Below, piece after piece: positions 38,846 through 46,870 of a stretch of 64,000 nt of DNA. The notes below the pieces were generated by a model. The model did no database searches and was not told the origin of the DNA. It saw nothing but the letters and a program-made list of their open reading frames with translations. Position 1 is the stretch's first letter, and the number at the start of each line of letters is the position of its first letter. Origin of the DNA: Rubrobacter_D sp963840835 (GTDB taxonomy: Bacteria; Actinomycetota; Rubrobacteria; Rubrobacterales; Rubrobacteraceae); contig CAWJAM010000007.1 in NCBI GenBank assembly GCA_963840835.1, positions 124,001-188,000 on the forward strand. The letters are read 5' to 3'. A program made the translations under genes and the position numbers.

Positions 38846-40228
38846 TCAGTCAGAAGCCCTGATCCTGTTCTCTACTTTCTCGACGTACTGCTCGGGCTTC
38901 GCCTTGCGCTTTAGACCGCCCGCGGACATGTAGCGAACCTTGCCGTAGACCTCGCGTTCGGTCCAGCCCCTGTCGTGTTGGCCGAAGACCCAGGCGACGT
39001 TGGCGAAGGAGTTGGGGTCGCGGCCGTCGAGGAAGTACTTGTTGTTGAGGTAGAGCGTGGTCCTGTAGGCGTACTCCGGGGTGTTTGACCACTCCAGGAT
39101 CTTCTTCCCCCAGTACATGCGCATGTAATTGTGCATGTAGCCCGTATAGACCATCTCCTTCATCGCCGCGTTCCAGTACTCGTCGTGCGTCTCGGCATTT
39201 TCGAGTTGCTTTCTGGTGTACGTGTACTCTCGCTCATCGTTCTTGTGTTCTCGAAGCGTCTTTTTCGCCCAATCGGGGAGGTTCGAGTACGAATCGTAGT
39301 CTTCGTTGTAGAAGACGAAGTTTATGGACAGCTCGCGCCTCACGACAAGCTCCTCGACGAAGGATTCGATGTCGTCGTTCTTAGCATTGGCCTTTCTGGC
39401 TTCGAGGACCAGCCAGACCGGGGAGATGTGCCCGAAGTGCAGGTACTTGCTCATGTGCGAAACGTAGTCGGTCTGAGGCTGGTTGCGGTTGGCGTCGTAG
39501 TCACCGAAACTGTGCTTCAGAAACCGGCGAAACTTCCTCCTGGCCTCCGAGTTGCCACCCTTGTGCAAGTGGCCCAGCGCACCAACGCTACGGTCGAGGT
39601 CCATGCCGTCGAGAACCGAGTCGATGTCGGAGAGGTCCAGACCGTCGGCCTGCATGTTGAGCGACTGCTTCTCGGGCTTCGTGGGTGTGAGTTCGACGAG
39701 GAAGTCTTCGAGGTACTCGCCTATCTTGGGCCTGAGCGTACGCGCCGCGTGCTCCTGCTTGCCCGAGGCGAGCTCGACGGGCACGACCACGTCTGACTCG
39801 ACCTGCGTCACGAGGCAACCAGCCTCAGCCGCGACCTTCTCGCGCCACTCTCTCTGCGGGCGCATATAGCCACGGTCGGTGACGATAAGGGAAGCACCTC
39901 TGCCCGCTTCGAGGGCGACCTCGTCGGGCGAGCCCCTGCGGACTACCATTCTTATGCCGCGATCCTTGAGGGCCTCCTGCACGTCCATCAGACCCTCGAG
40001 CATAAAGGCGTAGTGGCGTAGGTTGGCCTCTGGGTAGTCGTCGGTGAGGCCGAAGACCACGAGCAGGCGCTGGTTCAGGTCGTTCGCCTGCTGCACGGCG
40101 TATTCGAGCGCATGGTTTTGCTCGGCGCGTTGGGAGGACTGCATCCAGTACAGGACGTAGTCGCCCTCCCCGACCTTCTCTTCGTTCAAGTTCTGTACGC
40201 GTTCTTCCTGGATCTTTCGCGTCGCCAC
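38846..40228 (-). CDS. phr: Class II-type CPD DNA photolyase
   Basis: Light-driven repair enzyme (about 460 residues) that reverses cyclobutane pyrimidine dimers with FAD. The N-terminal alpha/beta domain begins GDYVLYWMQSSQRAEQNHAL, a hallmark of class II enzymes, and contains LLVVFGLTDDYPEANLRHYAFM. The FAD-binding helical half includes SKYLHFGHISPVWL, VVRRELSINFVFYN, YMHNYMRMYWGKKILEWS and the C-terminal DPNSFANVAWVFGQHDRGW. The GTG has GGAGG ten bases upstream and avoids 27 unrelated residues of open frame. It fits a radiation-tolerant organism. A remnant of a second copy lies downstream. Confidence 0.92.
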   Translation of the reverse strand: MATRKIQEERVQNLNEEKVGEGDYVLYWMQSSQRAEQNHALEYAVQQANDLNQRLLVVFGLTDDYPEANLRHYAFMLEGLMDVQEALKDRGIRMVVRRGSPDEVALEAGRGASLIVTDRGYMRPQREWREKVAAEAGCLVTQVESDVVVPVELASGKQEHAARTLRPKIGEYLEDFLVELTPTKPEKQSLNMQADGLDLSDIDSVLDGMDLDRSVGALGHLHKGGNSEARRKFRRFLKHSFGDYDANRNQPQTDYVSHMSKYLHFGHISPVWLVLEARKANAKNDDIESFVEELVVRRELSINFVFYNEDYDSYSNLPDWAKKTLREHKNDEREYTYTRKQLENAETHDEYWNAAMKEMVYTGYMHNYMRMYWGKKILEWSNTPEYAYRTTLYLNNKYFLDGRDPNSFANVAWVFGQHDRGWTEREVYGKVRYMSAGGLKRKAKPEQYVEKVENRIRASD

Positions 40229-40309
40229 GTGGAATCTACCTCCGGAATGCTCTCGTCCGGGAGCAAGCATAGAGGAGGTTAGACCCGGAGGGTGGATCAG
40301 AAAACACAA

Positions 40310-40339
40310 AAACGCCCCAGCCGCGCGGCTGGGGCGTTT
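40310..40339 (-). terminator. Rho-independent terminator of msrB
   Basis: AAACGCCCCAGCCG-CG-CGGCTGGGGCGTTT, a perfect 14-bp stem. On the minus strand it is followed by TTGTGTTTTC, a good U-tract, 15 bases after the msrB stop. The best intrinsic terminator in the window. Confidence 0.9.
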
Positions 40340-40353
40340 CGAGGCCTTGGGTG

Positions 40354-40770
40354 TTACTCCGCCGCGGCTTCTGGGTCGAAGCGGAGGGCGGCAGAGTTTA
40401 TGCAGTAGCGCTGACCGGTGGGGGCCGGTCCATCCTCGAAGACGTGCCCCTGGTGGGCGCCGCAGACCGCGCAGTGGACCTCCGTCCTGCGCATAAAGAG
40501 GCTGCGGTCCTCATCGGTCTCGACGTTGTTCTCGTCTATCGGCTGCCAGAAGCTAGGCCATCCTGTGCCCGAGTCGTACTTGGTGTCGGACGAAAACAGG
40601 GGCGCGTCGCACGCCACGCAGCGGTAGACTCCCTCCTCCTTGTTGTCGTAGAGCTCACCGCTAAAGGGCCGCTCGGTGCCCTTCATCCGCGTAACGCGGT
40701 ACTGCTCGGAGGTGAGCTGATCCTGCCACTCTTCTTCCGTCTTCTGTATCTTTCTTGGCGTATCAGTCAT
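40354..40770 (-). CDS. msrB: Peptide-methionine (R)-S-oxide reductase MsrB
   Basis: A 138-residue zinc-containing MsrB repairing methionine-R-sulfoxide. Two CxxC pairs are visible (CVACDAPLF and CAVCGAHQGHVF). FSSDTKYDSGTGWPSFW and GQRYCINSAALRF, with the catalytic Cys, are diagnostic. Likely role is oxidative-stress defence. A TAAAAT box ends six bases before the ATG and no ribosome binding site exists, so the mRNA should be leaderless. Confidence 0.95.
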   Translation of the reverse strand: MTDTPRKIQKTEEEWQDQLTSEQYRVTRMKGTERPFSGELYDNKEEGVYRCVACDAPLFSSDTKYDSGTGWPSFWQPIDENNVETDEDRSLFMRRTEVHCAVCGAHQGHVFEDGPAPTGQRYCINSAALRFDPEAAAE

Positions 40771-40782
40771 GCCGCAATTTTA
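40771..40782 (-). promoter_or_regulatory. -10 box of leaderless msrB mRNA
   Basis: TAAAAT (40782 to 40777) followed by TGCGGC and ATG. The box overlaps the end of the hairpin-array repeat (GCGTGCTAA), so the repeat supplies the upstream half of the promoter, including a CTGACA word 20 bases before. Confidence 0.55.
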
Positions 40783-40846
40783 GCACGCCTGCTTCGCAGG
40801 CTTGTCAGCACGGCGCCTTGTCAGCACGCTCGGGCTTCGCCCTCGC
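40781..40846 (+). repeat. Second hairpin array with CTTG-TCAGCACG linkers
   Basis: TAGCACG-[CCTGCttcGCAGG]-CTTGTCAGCACG-GCGC-CTTGTCAGCACG-CTC[GGGCttcGCCC]TCG. The linker is the same as in the array at 28227-28560; the middle unit has lost its loop. Confidence 0.75.
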
Positions 40847-40901
40847 TTTCAGCTTTTCGGCTTTCGGGTCTGTGAGGCATGAATCCTTCTCGGACTCGCT
40901 C

Positions 40902-42050
40902 TCAGAGGGTGCTTTCGGAGCCGAGGACGGCTGTGACCTGGCTCGAGAGGACGCCGCCGTTTCCGTGGACGAGGGCTAAGTTCGCGCTCTTTACCTGGCG
41001 ATCGCCGCACTCTCCGCGGAGCTGGCGGACGGCCTCGACGATCAGGAGCAGCCCGTACATGCCAGGGTGGTTGTACGAGAGACCGCCCCCGTTGGTGTTG
41101 ACGGCGAGTTCTCCTCCGGGGGAGATCTTGCCCCCCGAGACGAAGGCCCCTCCCTCTCCTTTCTCGCAGAATCCGAGATCCTCCAACAACAGCACGGTGT
41201 TGATGGTGAACGCGTCGTAGAGCATCGCGATGTCTACGTCCTCTGGCCCCATGCCGGCCATCTCGTAGGCTCGCGGCCCCGACTCGGCGGCGGCGGAGAT
41301 GGTGAGGTCAGGCATCTGGCTCATGCTGCGGTGCCAGTGGGCCTCGCCAGCCCCGAGCACGTAGACGGGACGCTCTTTGAGGTTCCTGGCCCTCTCGGCG
41401 CCAGTCACGACGACGGCCCCGCCACCGTCGGTGACGAGGCAGCAGTCCCTGGTGCTCAGGGGCGAGGAGACCATGCGCGAGTCGAGCACATCCTGGACGG
41501 TAAGGTCGTCTCGCTCGAAGGCTTTCGGGTTGAGCCTGGCCCACTCTCTGGCGGAGACGGCGACCTCGGCCAGTTGCTCGCGAGTAGTGCCATACTCGTA
41601 CATGTGGCGGGAGGCGGCCAGGGCGTACATGCTGACGGGGTAGCGTGGGTTGAAGGGCGCCTCGTAGGGGTCGGCCTCGGAGCCCGAGACGAGGCGCCCC
41701 CCGCCGGAGCGCTGGGTCGAGCCGTAGGTTATGAGGGCGACCTCGCAGAGGCCGGCGTCTATCGCGGCGGCTGCGTGGAAGAGGTGGGAGACGAAAGAGG
41801 AGCCGCCCATGCTCGTCGCGTCCGAGTAGCGGGGTCTTATGCCGAGGTACTCGCCAGCCGAGAGGGTCGGCATGTGGTGGTAGGCCGAGGCGGAGAACAG
41901 GCCGTCCACGTCGGACTTGTCGAGCCCCGCGTCGTCCAGGGCGCGCAAAGTGGCCTGCCCGATCAGGTCAAGCGGGGTGAATCCCGGTCCTACCTCCCCC
42001 AGATCCGACTCCGCAACCCCGACGACGGCCGCCTTCCCCCTGAGGCTCAT
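40902..42050 (-). CDS. Thiolase-superfamily protein, non-catalytic-Cys (Ltp2-like) type
   Basis: A 382-residue thiolase-fold protein with VVGVAESDLGEVG at the N-terminus, IGQATLRALDDAGLDKSDVDGL, LVTDGGGAVVVTGAERA and C-terminal NTNGGGLSYNHPGMYGLLLIVEAVRQL and VHGNGGVLSSQVTAVLG. The active-site Cys position reads DATSMGGSSFVS, with Ser in place of Cys, as in lipid-transfer/SCP2-thiolase-like proteins that work as aldolases with a DUF35 partner. The DUF35 gene overlaps its start by four bases. The substrate is unknown. It sits at the end of the glycogen gene run. Confidence 0.82.
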   Translation of the reverse strand: MSLRGKAAVVGVAESDLGEVGPGFTPLDLIGQATLRALDDAGLDKSDVDGLFSASAYHHMPTLSAGEYLGIRPRYSDATSMGGSSFVSHLFHAAAAIDAGLCEVALITYGSTQRSGGGRLVSGSEADPYEAPFNPRYPVSMYALAASRHMYEYGTTREQLAEVAVSAREWARLNPKAFERDDLTVQDVLDSRMVSSPLSTRDCCLVTDGGGAVVVTGAERARNLKERPVYVLGAGEAHWHRSMSQMPDLTISAAAESGPRAYEMAGMGPEDVDIAMLYDAFTINTVLLLEDLGFCEKGEGGAFVSGGKISPGGELAVNTNGGGLSYNHPGMYGLLLIVEAVRQLRGECGDRQVKSANLALVHGNGGVLSSQVTAVLGSESTL

Positions 42051-42466
42051 CGGCCCTCGCCTTCAGGTACGAAGACCGGGGCAGGGTCGTCGCCTTCCCG
42101 GTCCATACGCAGGATCACCTTCGTCCCGACCTCTACTTCCTCTGCCGGCACGCCTTCGACGCGACTCATCATCCTGAAGCCCTCTTCCAGGTCGACGAGG
42201 GCGACATTGTAGGGGTCGGCGTCCCGACGGAACACGGCCGTGGTCGCGTAGACTACTCCTCGGCCGAAGCTAGTCTCCCAGGCGAGGTCGGCGCCCCCGC
42301 AGACGGGGCAGACGACGCGCGGGTAGAAGACCGCCGACCCGCAATCGCCGCAGCGCTGGAAGCCGAGCCTGCCCGACTCCAGATAGCGCCGGTAGACCGC
42401 AGCGGGTGGTTCGCCTGATTCCGGGTTCATCTCGTCGTCGAACGGCGATTCGTGGCTGCGCCTCAA
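42047..42466 (-). CDS. DUF35 zinc-ribbon/OB-fold acyl-CoA-associated protein
   Basis: A 139-residue partner protein. A rubredoxin-like zinc ribbon (CGDCGSAVFYPRVVCPVCGG) is followed by an OB-fold (GVVYATTAVFRRDADPYNVALVDLEEG ... KVILRMDREGDD). Such proteins bind acyl-CoA and complete the active site of thiolase-like partners. Its gene starts within the stop of glgX and overlaps the thiolase-like gene. An ATG 11 codons in is an alternative start. Confidence 0.85.
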   Translation of the reverse strand: MRRSHESPFDDEMNPESGEPPAAVYRRYLESGRLGFQRCGDCGSAVFYPRVVCPVCGGADLAWETSFGRGVVYATTAVFRRDADPYNVALVDLEEGFRMMSRVEGVPAEEVEVGTKVILRMDREGDDPAPVFVPEGEGR

Positions 42467-44610
42467 TCCGCGTCCTCATCTACCGTCTCGCGCCTGCGGT
42501 AGTTCACGAGCACGGCCATCGAGCGGGGCTTCAAGGCGTATGTATCGCCCGGTTTGAAAAAGTGGGTGGCCTTGAGTCCCGCGGCGTAGGAGGTGTCCAT
42601 CAGGGCCTCCCAGCGTATCTCCTCGGGGGAGGTTGGGATCTGGAAGGCGACCCTGTCCTCGCCGGCGTTGAAGAGGAGCAGGAAGTCGTCGTCGACCTGG
42701 AGGCGGCCCTGCGCGTCGTGCTCGCCTTCGAGGAGGCCGGACATCTGCAGGCCGAGTGACGTGGCGAGGGAGTTGTTCCATTCCTCGTCGGTCATCTCGC
42801 GGCCCGCGGGGGCGAGCCAGACGATGTCCTTCGTACCGGCGCCCCTTAGCTCGCGCCCCTGGAAGAAGTTCTTGCGGCGGAAGGCCGGGTGATCTTTGCG
42901 GAGCCGGATCATTCGCCGCACGAAGGCAAAAAAGTTCCTGTTCGGAGCGGAGAGCTCCCAGTCGAGCCAGCTCGTCTCGTTGTCCTGGCAGTAAGCGTTG
43001 TTGTTACCGTTCTGGGTGCGGCCGATCTCGTCGCCGGAGAGGATCATGGGCACACCCTGCGAGAGCAACAGCGTCGCCATGATATTGCGCCTCTGGCGGG
43101 CCCTGGTGCGTTTGACCTCCAAATCGTCCGTCGGCCCTTCGACGCCGTAGTTGCGGCTGAGGTTGTGGCTCTCGCCGTCGTTGTTGTCCTCGCCGTTGGC
43201 TTCGTTGTGCTTCTCGTCATAGGAGACGAGGTCGCGGAGGGTGAAGCCGTCGTGGGCCGTGACGAAGTTGATGCTCGCGTACGGCCTGCGACCACCACGC
43301 TCGTAGAGATCGCTCGAGCCCGTCAGCCGGTAGGCGAGGTCGTCGACGAACCCGCCGTCGCCCTTCCAGTAGGAGCGCACCGAGTCGCGGTACTTGCCGT
43401 TCCACTCGGTCCATCCCACGGGGAAGTTGCCGACCTGGTAGCCGCCCTCGCCCACGTCCCACGGCTCCGCTATCAGCTTGGCCTGGGAGATGATGGGGTC
43501 CTGGTGGATGATGGTGAAGAAGCTGGAGAGCTGGTCGACCTCGTAGAGCTGCCTCGCAAGCGCGCTCGCGAGGTCGAAACGGAAGCCGTCCACGTGCATC
43601 TCCAGGATCCAGTACCGCAAGGAGTCCATGATGAGCTGCAGCACGCGCGGGTGCATCATGTTGAGGGTGTTGCCCGTCCCCGTGAAGTCCTTGTAGTAGC
43701 GGGGGTCGTCGGGCAGGAGCCTGTAGTAGGCGGCGTTGTCTATGCCGCGGAAGGAGAGGGTCGGACCGAGATGGTTGCCCTCCGCAGTATGGTTATAGAC
43801 GACGTCAAGGATCACCTCAAGCCCCGCCGAGTGCAACCGCTTGACCATGGTCTTGAACTCGCTGATGCTGCCCGTGGCCGAATAACGCATGTCGGGCGCG
43901 AAGAATCCTATGGAGTTGTATCCCCAGTAGTTCTTGAGGCCCTTATCGGCGAGGTGATTATCATCCACAAAAGAATGGACGGGCATCAGCTCGACGGCCG
44001 TCACCCCGAGTTTCTTGAGGTGCTCTATGGCCGGGGCCGAGGAGAGACCTGCGTAGGTACCGCGTAACTCTTCGGGGACGCTGGGGTGCATTTTCGTGAA
44101 GCCCTTGACGTGGAGCTCGTAGATTACGGTCTCGTCCCACGGCGTGCGCGGGGGCCTGTCCTCGCCCCAGGTGAAGGCTGTATCCACGACTCTGCACTTG
44201 GGCATCCCGGCGGCGTTGTCATGCTCGTCAAAGGCGAGGTCTTCTTCCTCGGCGCCGAGCATGTAGCCGAAGTGCGGGTAGTCCCAGTCCAGCGACCCAG
44301 CGGTCGCCTTGGCGTAGGGGTCGAGCAGGAGCTTGTTGGGGTTGAAGCGGTGGCCGTTTTCGGGTTCGTAAGGACCGTGGACCCTGTAGCCGTAGAGCTG
44401 GCCGAGCCGGCAGTAGGGCAGGTAGCAGTGCCAGATCCTGTCCGTCCGCTCCCGAAGCTCGATCCTCTCGACCTCCTCCTTCCCGGAAGGATCAAAGAGA
44501 CAAAGCTCCACCCCCTCGGCGTTCTCCGAGAACAGGGCGAAGTTGACGCCCTGCCCGTCCCAGGTCGCACCGAGGGGATAGGGATGTCCGGGCCAGACCA
44601 CGCTGGTCAA
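42463..44610 (-). CDS. glgX: Glycogen debranching enzyme GlgX (isoamylase type)
   Basis: A 715-residue GH13_11 enzyme that hydrolyses alpha-1,6 branches. The N-terminal CBM48 (YPLGATWDGQGVNFALFSENA) precedes the GH13 barrel with VILDVVYNHTAEG, the nucleophile Asp in MHVDGFRFDLASALAR, the acid Glu in KLIAEPWDVGEGGYQVG and FVTAHDGFTLRDL. It also has QGVPMILSGDEIGRTQNGNNNAYCQD, a GlgX/TreX hallmark. It follows glgB across a CCTGAA-type repeat and overlaps DUF35 at its end. Confidence 0.94.
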   Translation of the reverse strand: MTSVVWPGHPYPLGATWDGQGVNFALFSENAEGVELCLFDPSGKEEVERIELRERTDRIWHCYLPYCRLGQLYGYRVHGPYEPENGHRFNPNKLLLDPYAKATAGSLDWDYPHFGYMLGAEEEDLAFDEHDNAAGMPKCRVVDTAFTWGEDRPPRTPWDETVIYELHVKGFTKMHPSVPEELRGTYAGLSSAPAIEHLKKLGVTAVELMPVHSFVDDNHLADKGLKNYWGYNSIGFFAPDMRYSATGSISEFKTMVKRLHSAGLEVILDVVYNHTAEGNHLGPTLSFRGIDNAAYYRLLPDDPRYYKDFTGTGNTLNMMHPRVLQLIMDSLRYWILEMHVDGFRFDLASALARQLYEVDQLSSFFTIIHQDPIISQAKLIAEPWDVGEGGYQVGNFPVGWTEWNGKYRDSVRSYWKGDGGFVDDLAYRLTGSSDLYERGGRRPYASINFVTAHDGFTLRDLVSYDEKHNEANGEDNNDGESHNLSRNYGVEGPTDDLEVKRTRARQRRNIMATLLLSQGVPMILSGDEIGRTQNGNNNAYCQDNETSWLDWELSAPNRNFFAFVRRMIRLRKDHPAFRRKNFFQGRELRGAGTKDIVWLAPAGREMTDEEWNNSLATSLGLQMSGLLEGEHDAQGRLQVDDDFLLLFNAGEDRVAFQIPTSPEEIRWEALMDTSYAAGLKATHFFKPGDTYALKPRSMAVLVNYRRRETVDEDAD

Positions 44611-44645
44611 GAATGGGTCTCCGCGTTGGTCATGGTTTCCTTTCT

Positions 44646-44710
44646 GTCAGGCTACAGGTTTCAGGTCTCTTGTGGCTTGCTGAAGCCTGTTACCTGTAGC
44701 CTGAAGCCTT
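44646..44710 (+). repeat. CCTGAA-type repeat, inverted pair, overlapping the glgB stop
   Basis: CAGGCTACAGGT and ACCTGTAGCCTG form a 12-bp inverted repeat. The last codons of glgB (encoding ASGYR-stop) are made of repeat sequence. Confidence 0.75.
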
Positions 44711-46870
44711 CTTCAATATTATCGTTGCCAATGGCGGGAGGGTGAGAGCGATGCTCTGGTCCTGCCCGTGCGCCCGGACTTTCTCGGTTGCAATGCCTTC
44801 GCCGTTGGCCACACCGCTGCCGCCGTAGCGGACGTCGTCGGTGTTGAGGGCTTCCTCGTAGGTGCCCTCCTGGGGCACGCCTATTCGGTAGTCCTGGCGC
44901 ACTACCGGCGTGAAGTTGCACACGACGATCGCGAGGTCTATTGGTGCGCTTCCACGCCGGAGAAAGGATACCACGCTGTTCTGGGTGTCCCCGCCTTCGA
45001 TCCACTCGAACCCCGCTGGCTCGAAGTCGATCTCGTAGAGCGCTGGGGTGGCCGAGTAGAGGGCGTTGAGGTCTATTGTGAGATCCTGAACGCCCCGGTG
45101 GGGAGATTCCTCGAGCAGGTGCCAGTCTAGAGAAACGTCGTGGTTCCACTCGCGCCTTTGGGCGATTTCGCCGCCCATGAACAGGAGTTGTTTGCCGGGG
45201 TGGGCGTACATGAAGCCGTAGTAGGCGCGGAGGTTGGCGAACTTCTGCCACTCGTCGCCGGGCATCTTTTCGATCAGGGACCGCTTGCCGTGTACGACCT
45301 CGTCGTGCGAAAGGGGCAGAACGAAGTTCTCGCCGAAAGCGTAGGCGAGGGAGAACGTGATCTCGTCGTGGTGGTACCTGCGGTTGATGGGGTCCTCTGC
45401 CATGTACTGGAGGCTGTCGTGCATCCAACCCATGTTCCACTTGTACCCGAACCCTAAGCCCCCCATGGAGGTCGGACGGCTCACCATGGGCCACGCTGTG
45501 GATTCCTCGGCGAGGGTCGTGGCGCCAGGGTGCCTCCCGAAGACGACCTCGTTGGCGCGCTTGAGGAAGGCTACGGCTTCGAGGTTCTCGTTGCCGCCGT
45601 GCACGTTCGGGACCCACTCGCCCGCTTCGCGCGAGTAGTCGAGGTAGAGCATCGAGGCGACGGCGTCGACCCTGAGGCCGTCTATGTGATACTCGGAGAG
45701 CCAGAACAGCGCGTTGGAGAGGAGGTAGTTCCTTACCTCGGCGCGGCCGTAGTTGAAGACGAGCGTTCCCCAGTCAGGGTGCCTGCCCTGCCTGGGGTCG
45801 GCGTGGTCGTAGAGGTGGGTGCCGTCGAAGAGGGCGAGGCCGTGGGCGTCCTCCGGGAAGTGGGCGGGGACCCAGTCGATGAACACGCCTATCCCCGCCC
45901 GGTGGAAGGCATCGACGAGGCCCTTGAAGTCGTCCGGCGTACCGAACCGACTAGTTGGGGCGAAGAGACCTAGAGGTTGGTAGCCCCACGAGCCGTCGAA
46001 GGGGTACTCCGTCGGCGGCAGAAACTCGACGTGGGTGTAGCCCATCCCTGCGACGTATGGAACGAGATCTTCGGCGAGTTGGGCGTAGGTGTAGTAGGAG
46101 CCGTCCGGGTTACGCTTCCAGGAGCCGAGGTGTACCTCGTAGGTCGTCATCGGGGCGTCGAGGGCGGTTCTGGGGGCGCGATTTTCCATCCAGGCGGCGT
46201 CGTTCCACTCATAGCGCGTGGGGTCATGTACGACTGAGGCCGTGCCTGGAAGCCTCTCGGCGCGGAAGCCGAAGGGGTCGGCCTTCAGCGGCAGGAGTTC
46301 ACCGTTCGGGCCGAGGATCTCGTACTTGTACGCCTCGCCCTCGCCGACGCCGGGGATGAAGATCTCCCATACACCCCCGGGATGCTTGCGCATGACGTGC
46401 CTTCTCCCGTCCCAAAAGTTGAAGCCGCCGACCACGGAGACACGCCTCGCGTTCGGGGCCCACACCGCGAAGCTCGTGCCAGAGGCGCCTTCGAGCTCCA
46501 TCGGGTGCGCACCGAGCTTCTCGTAGAGGCTCAGGTAGTTCCCCTCCCCGAACAGGTAGAGGTCTTGATCTCCGAGAACGCCCGGAAACCGGTAAGGATC
46601 CTCGACCTCGGCCTCGCCGTCATCCTCCCACGTCACCCGCAGACGGTACGGTACGCTCTGCCGAACAGGACCTGCGAAGAGGCCATTAGAGTGGATGATC
46701 TCCAGGGTGCCGATGGCGTCGCCATCGCGGGAGACGACCTCGACCGTGCTCGCGCCCGGCAAGAATGCCCGCACCAACGTGCCGTCCACTGACTGGTGCA
46801 TGCCGAGGAATGAGAAGGGATCACCATATTTTCCGGCAACGATGGCGGCGACCGCGTCTTGCTCTCTCAT
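44690..46870 (-). CDS. glgB: 1,4-alpha-glucan branching enzyme GlgB
   Basis: A 726-residue GH13_9 enzyme forming alpha-1,6 branches. The N-terminal domain (AIVAGKYGDPFSFLGMH) is followed by a CBM48 (FAVWAPNARRVSVVGGFNFWDG), the GH13 barrel with HIDGLRVDAVASMLYLDY (nucleophile Asp), TLAEESTAWPMV (acid Glu) and LPLSHDEVVHGKRSL (transition-state Asp), and a C-terminal beta domain. GGAGG lies close to the ATG. The start overlaps the TreS-maltokinase stop by four bases. In the GlgE pathway GlgB branches the linear product. Its last residues come from an intergenic repeat. Confidence 0.95.
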   Translation of the reverse strand: MREQDAVAAIVAGKYGDPFSFLGMHQSVDGTLVRAFLPGASTVEVVSRDGDAIGTLEIIHSNGLFAGPVRQSVPYRLRVTWEDDGEAEVEDPYRFPGVLGDQDLYLFGEGNYLSLYEKLGAHPMELEGASGTSFAVWAPNARRVSVVGGFNFWDGRRHVMRKHPGGVWEIFIPGVGEGEAYKYEILGPNGELLPLKADPFGFRAERLPGTASVVHDPTRYEWNDAAWMENRAPRTALDAPMTTYEVHLGSWKRNPDGSYYTYAQLAEDLVPYVAGMGYTHVEFLPPTEYPFDGSWGYQPLGLFAPTSRFGTPDDFKGLVDAFHRAGIGVFIDWVPAHFPEDAHGLALFDGTHLYDHADPRQGRHPDWGTLVFNYGRAEVRNYLLSNALFWLSEYHIDGLRVDAVASMLYLDYSREAGEWVPNVHGGNENLEAVAFLKRANEVVFGRHPGATTLAEESTAWPMVSRPTSMGGLGFGYKWNMGWMHDSLQYMAEDPINRRYHHDEITFSLAYAFGENFVLPLSHDEVVHGKRSLIEKMPGDEWQKFANLRAYYGFMYAHPGKQLLFMGGEIAQRREWNHDVSLDWHLLEESPHRGVQDLTIDLNALYSATPALYEIDFEPAGFEWIEGGDTQNSVVSFLRRGSAPIDLAIVVCNFTPVVRQDYRIGVPQEGTYEEALNTDDVRYGGSGVANGEGIATEKVRAHGQDQSIALTLPPLATIILKKASGYR

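Noticed and set aside
42889..44067. 392-codon plus-strand frame rich in Val/Gly/Asp opposite glgX
   Set aside because: A typical complement shadow of a GC-rich gene; glgX carries all active-site motifs.
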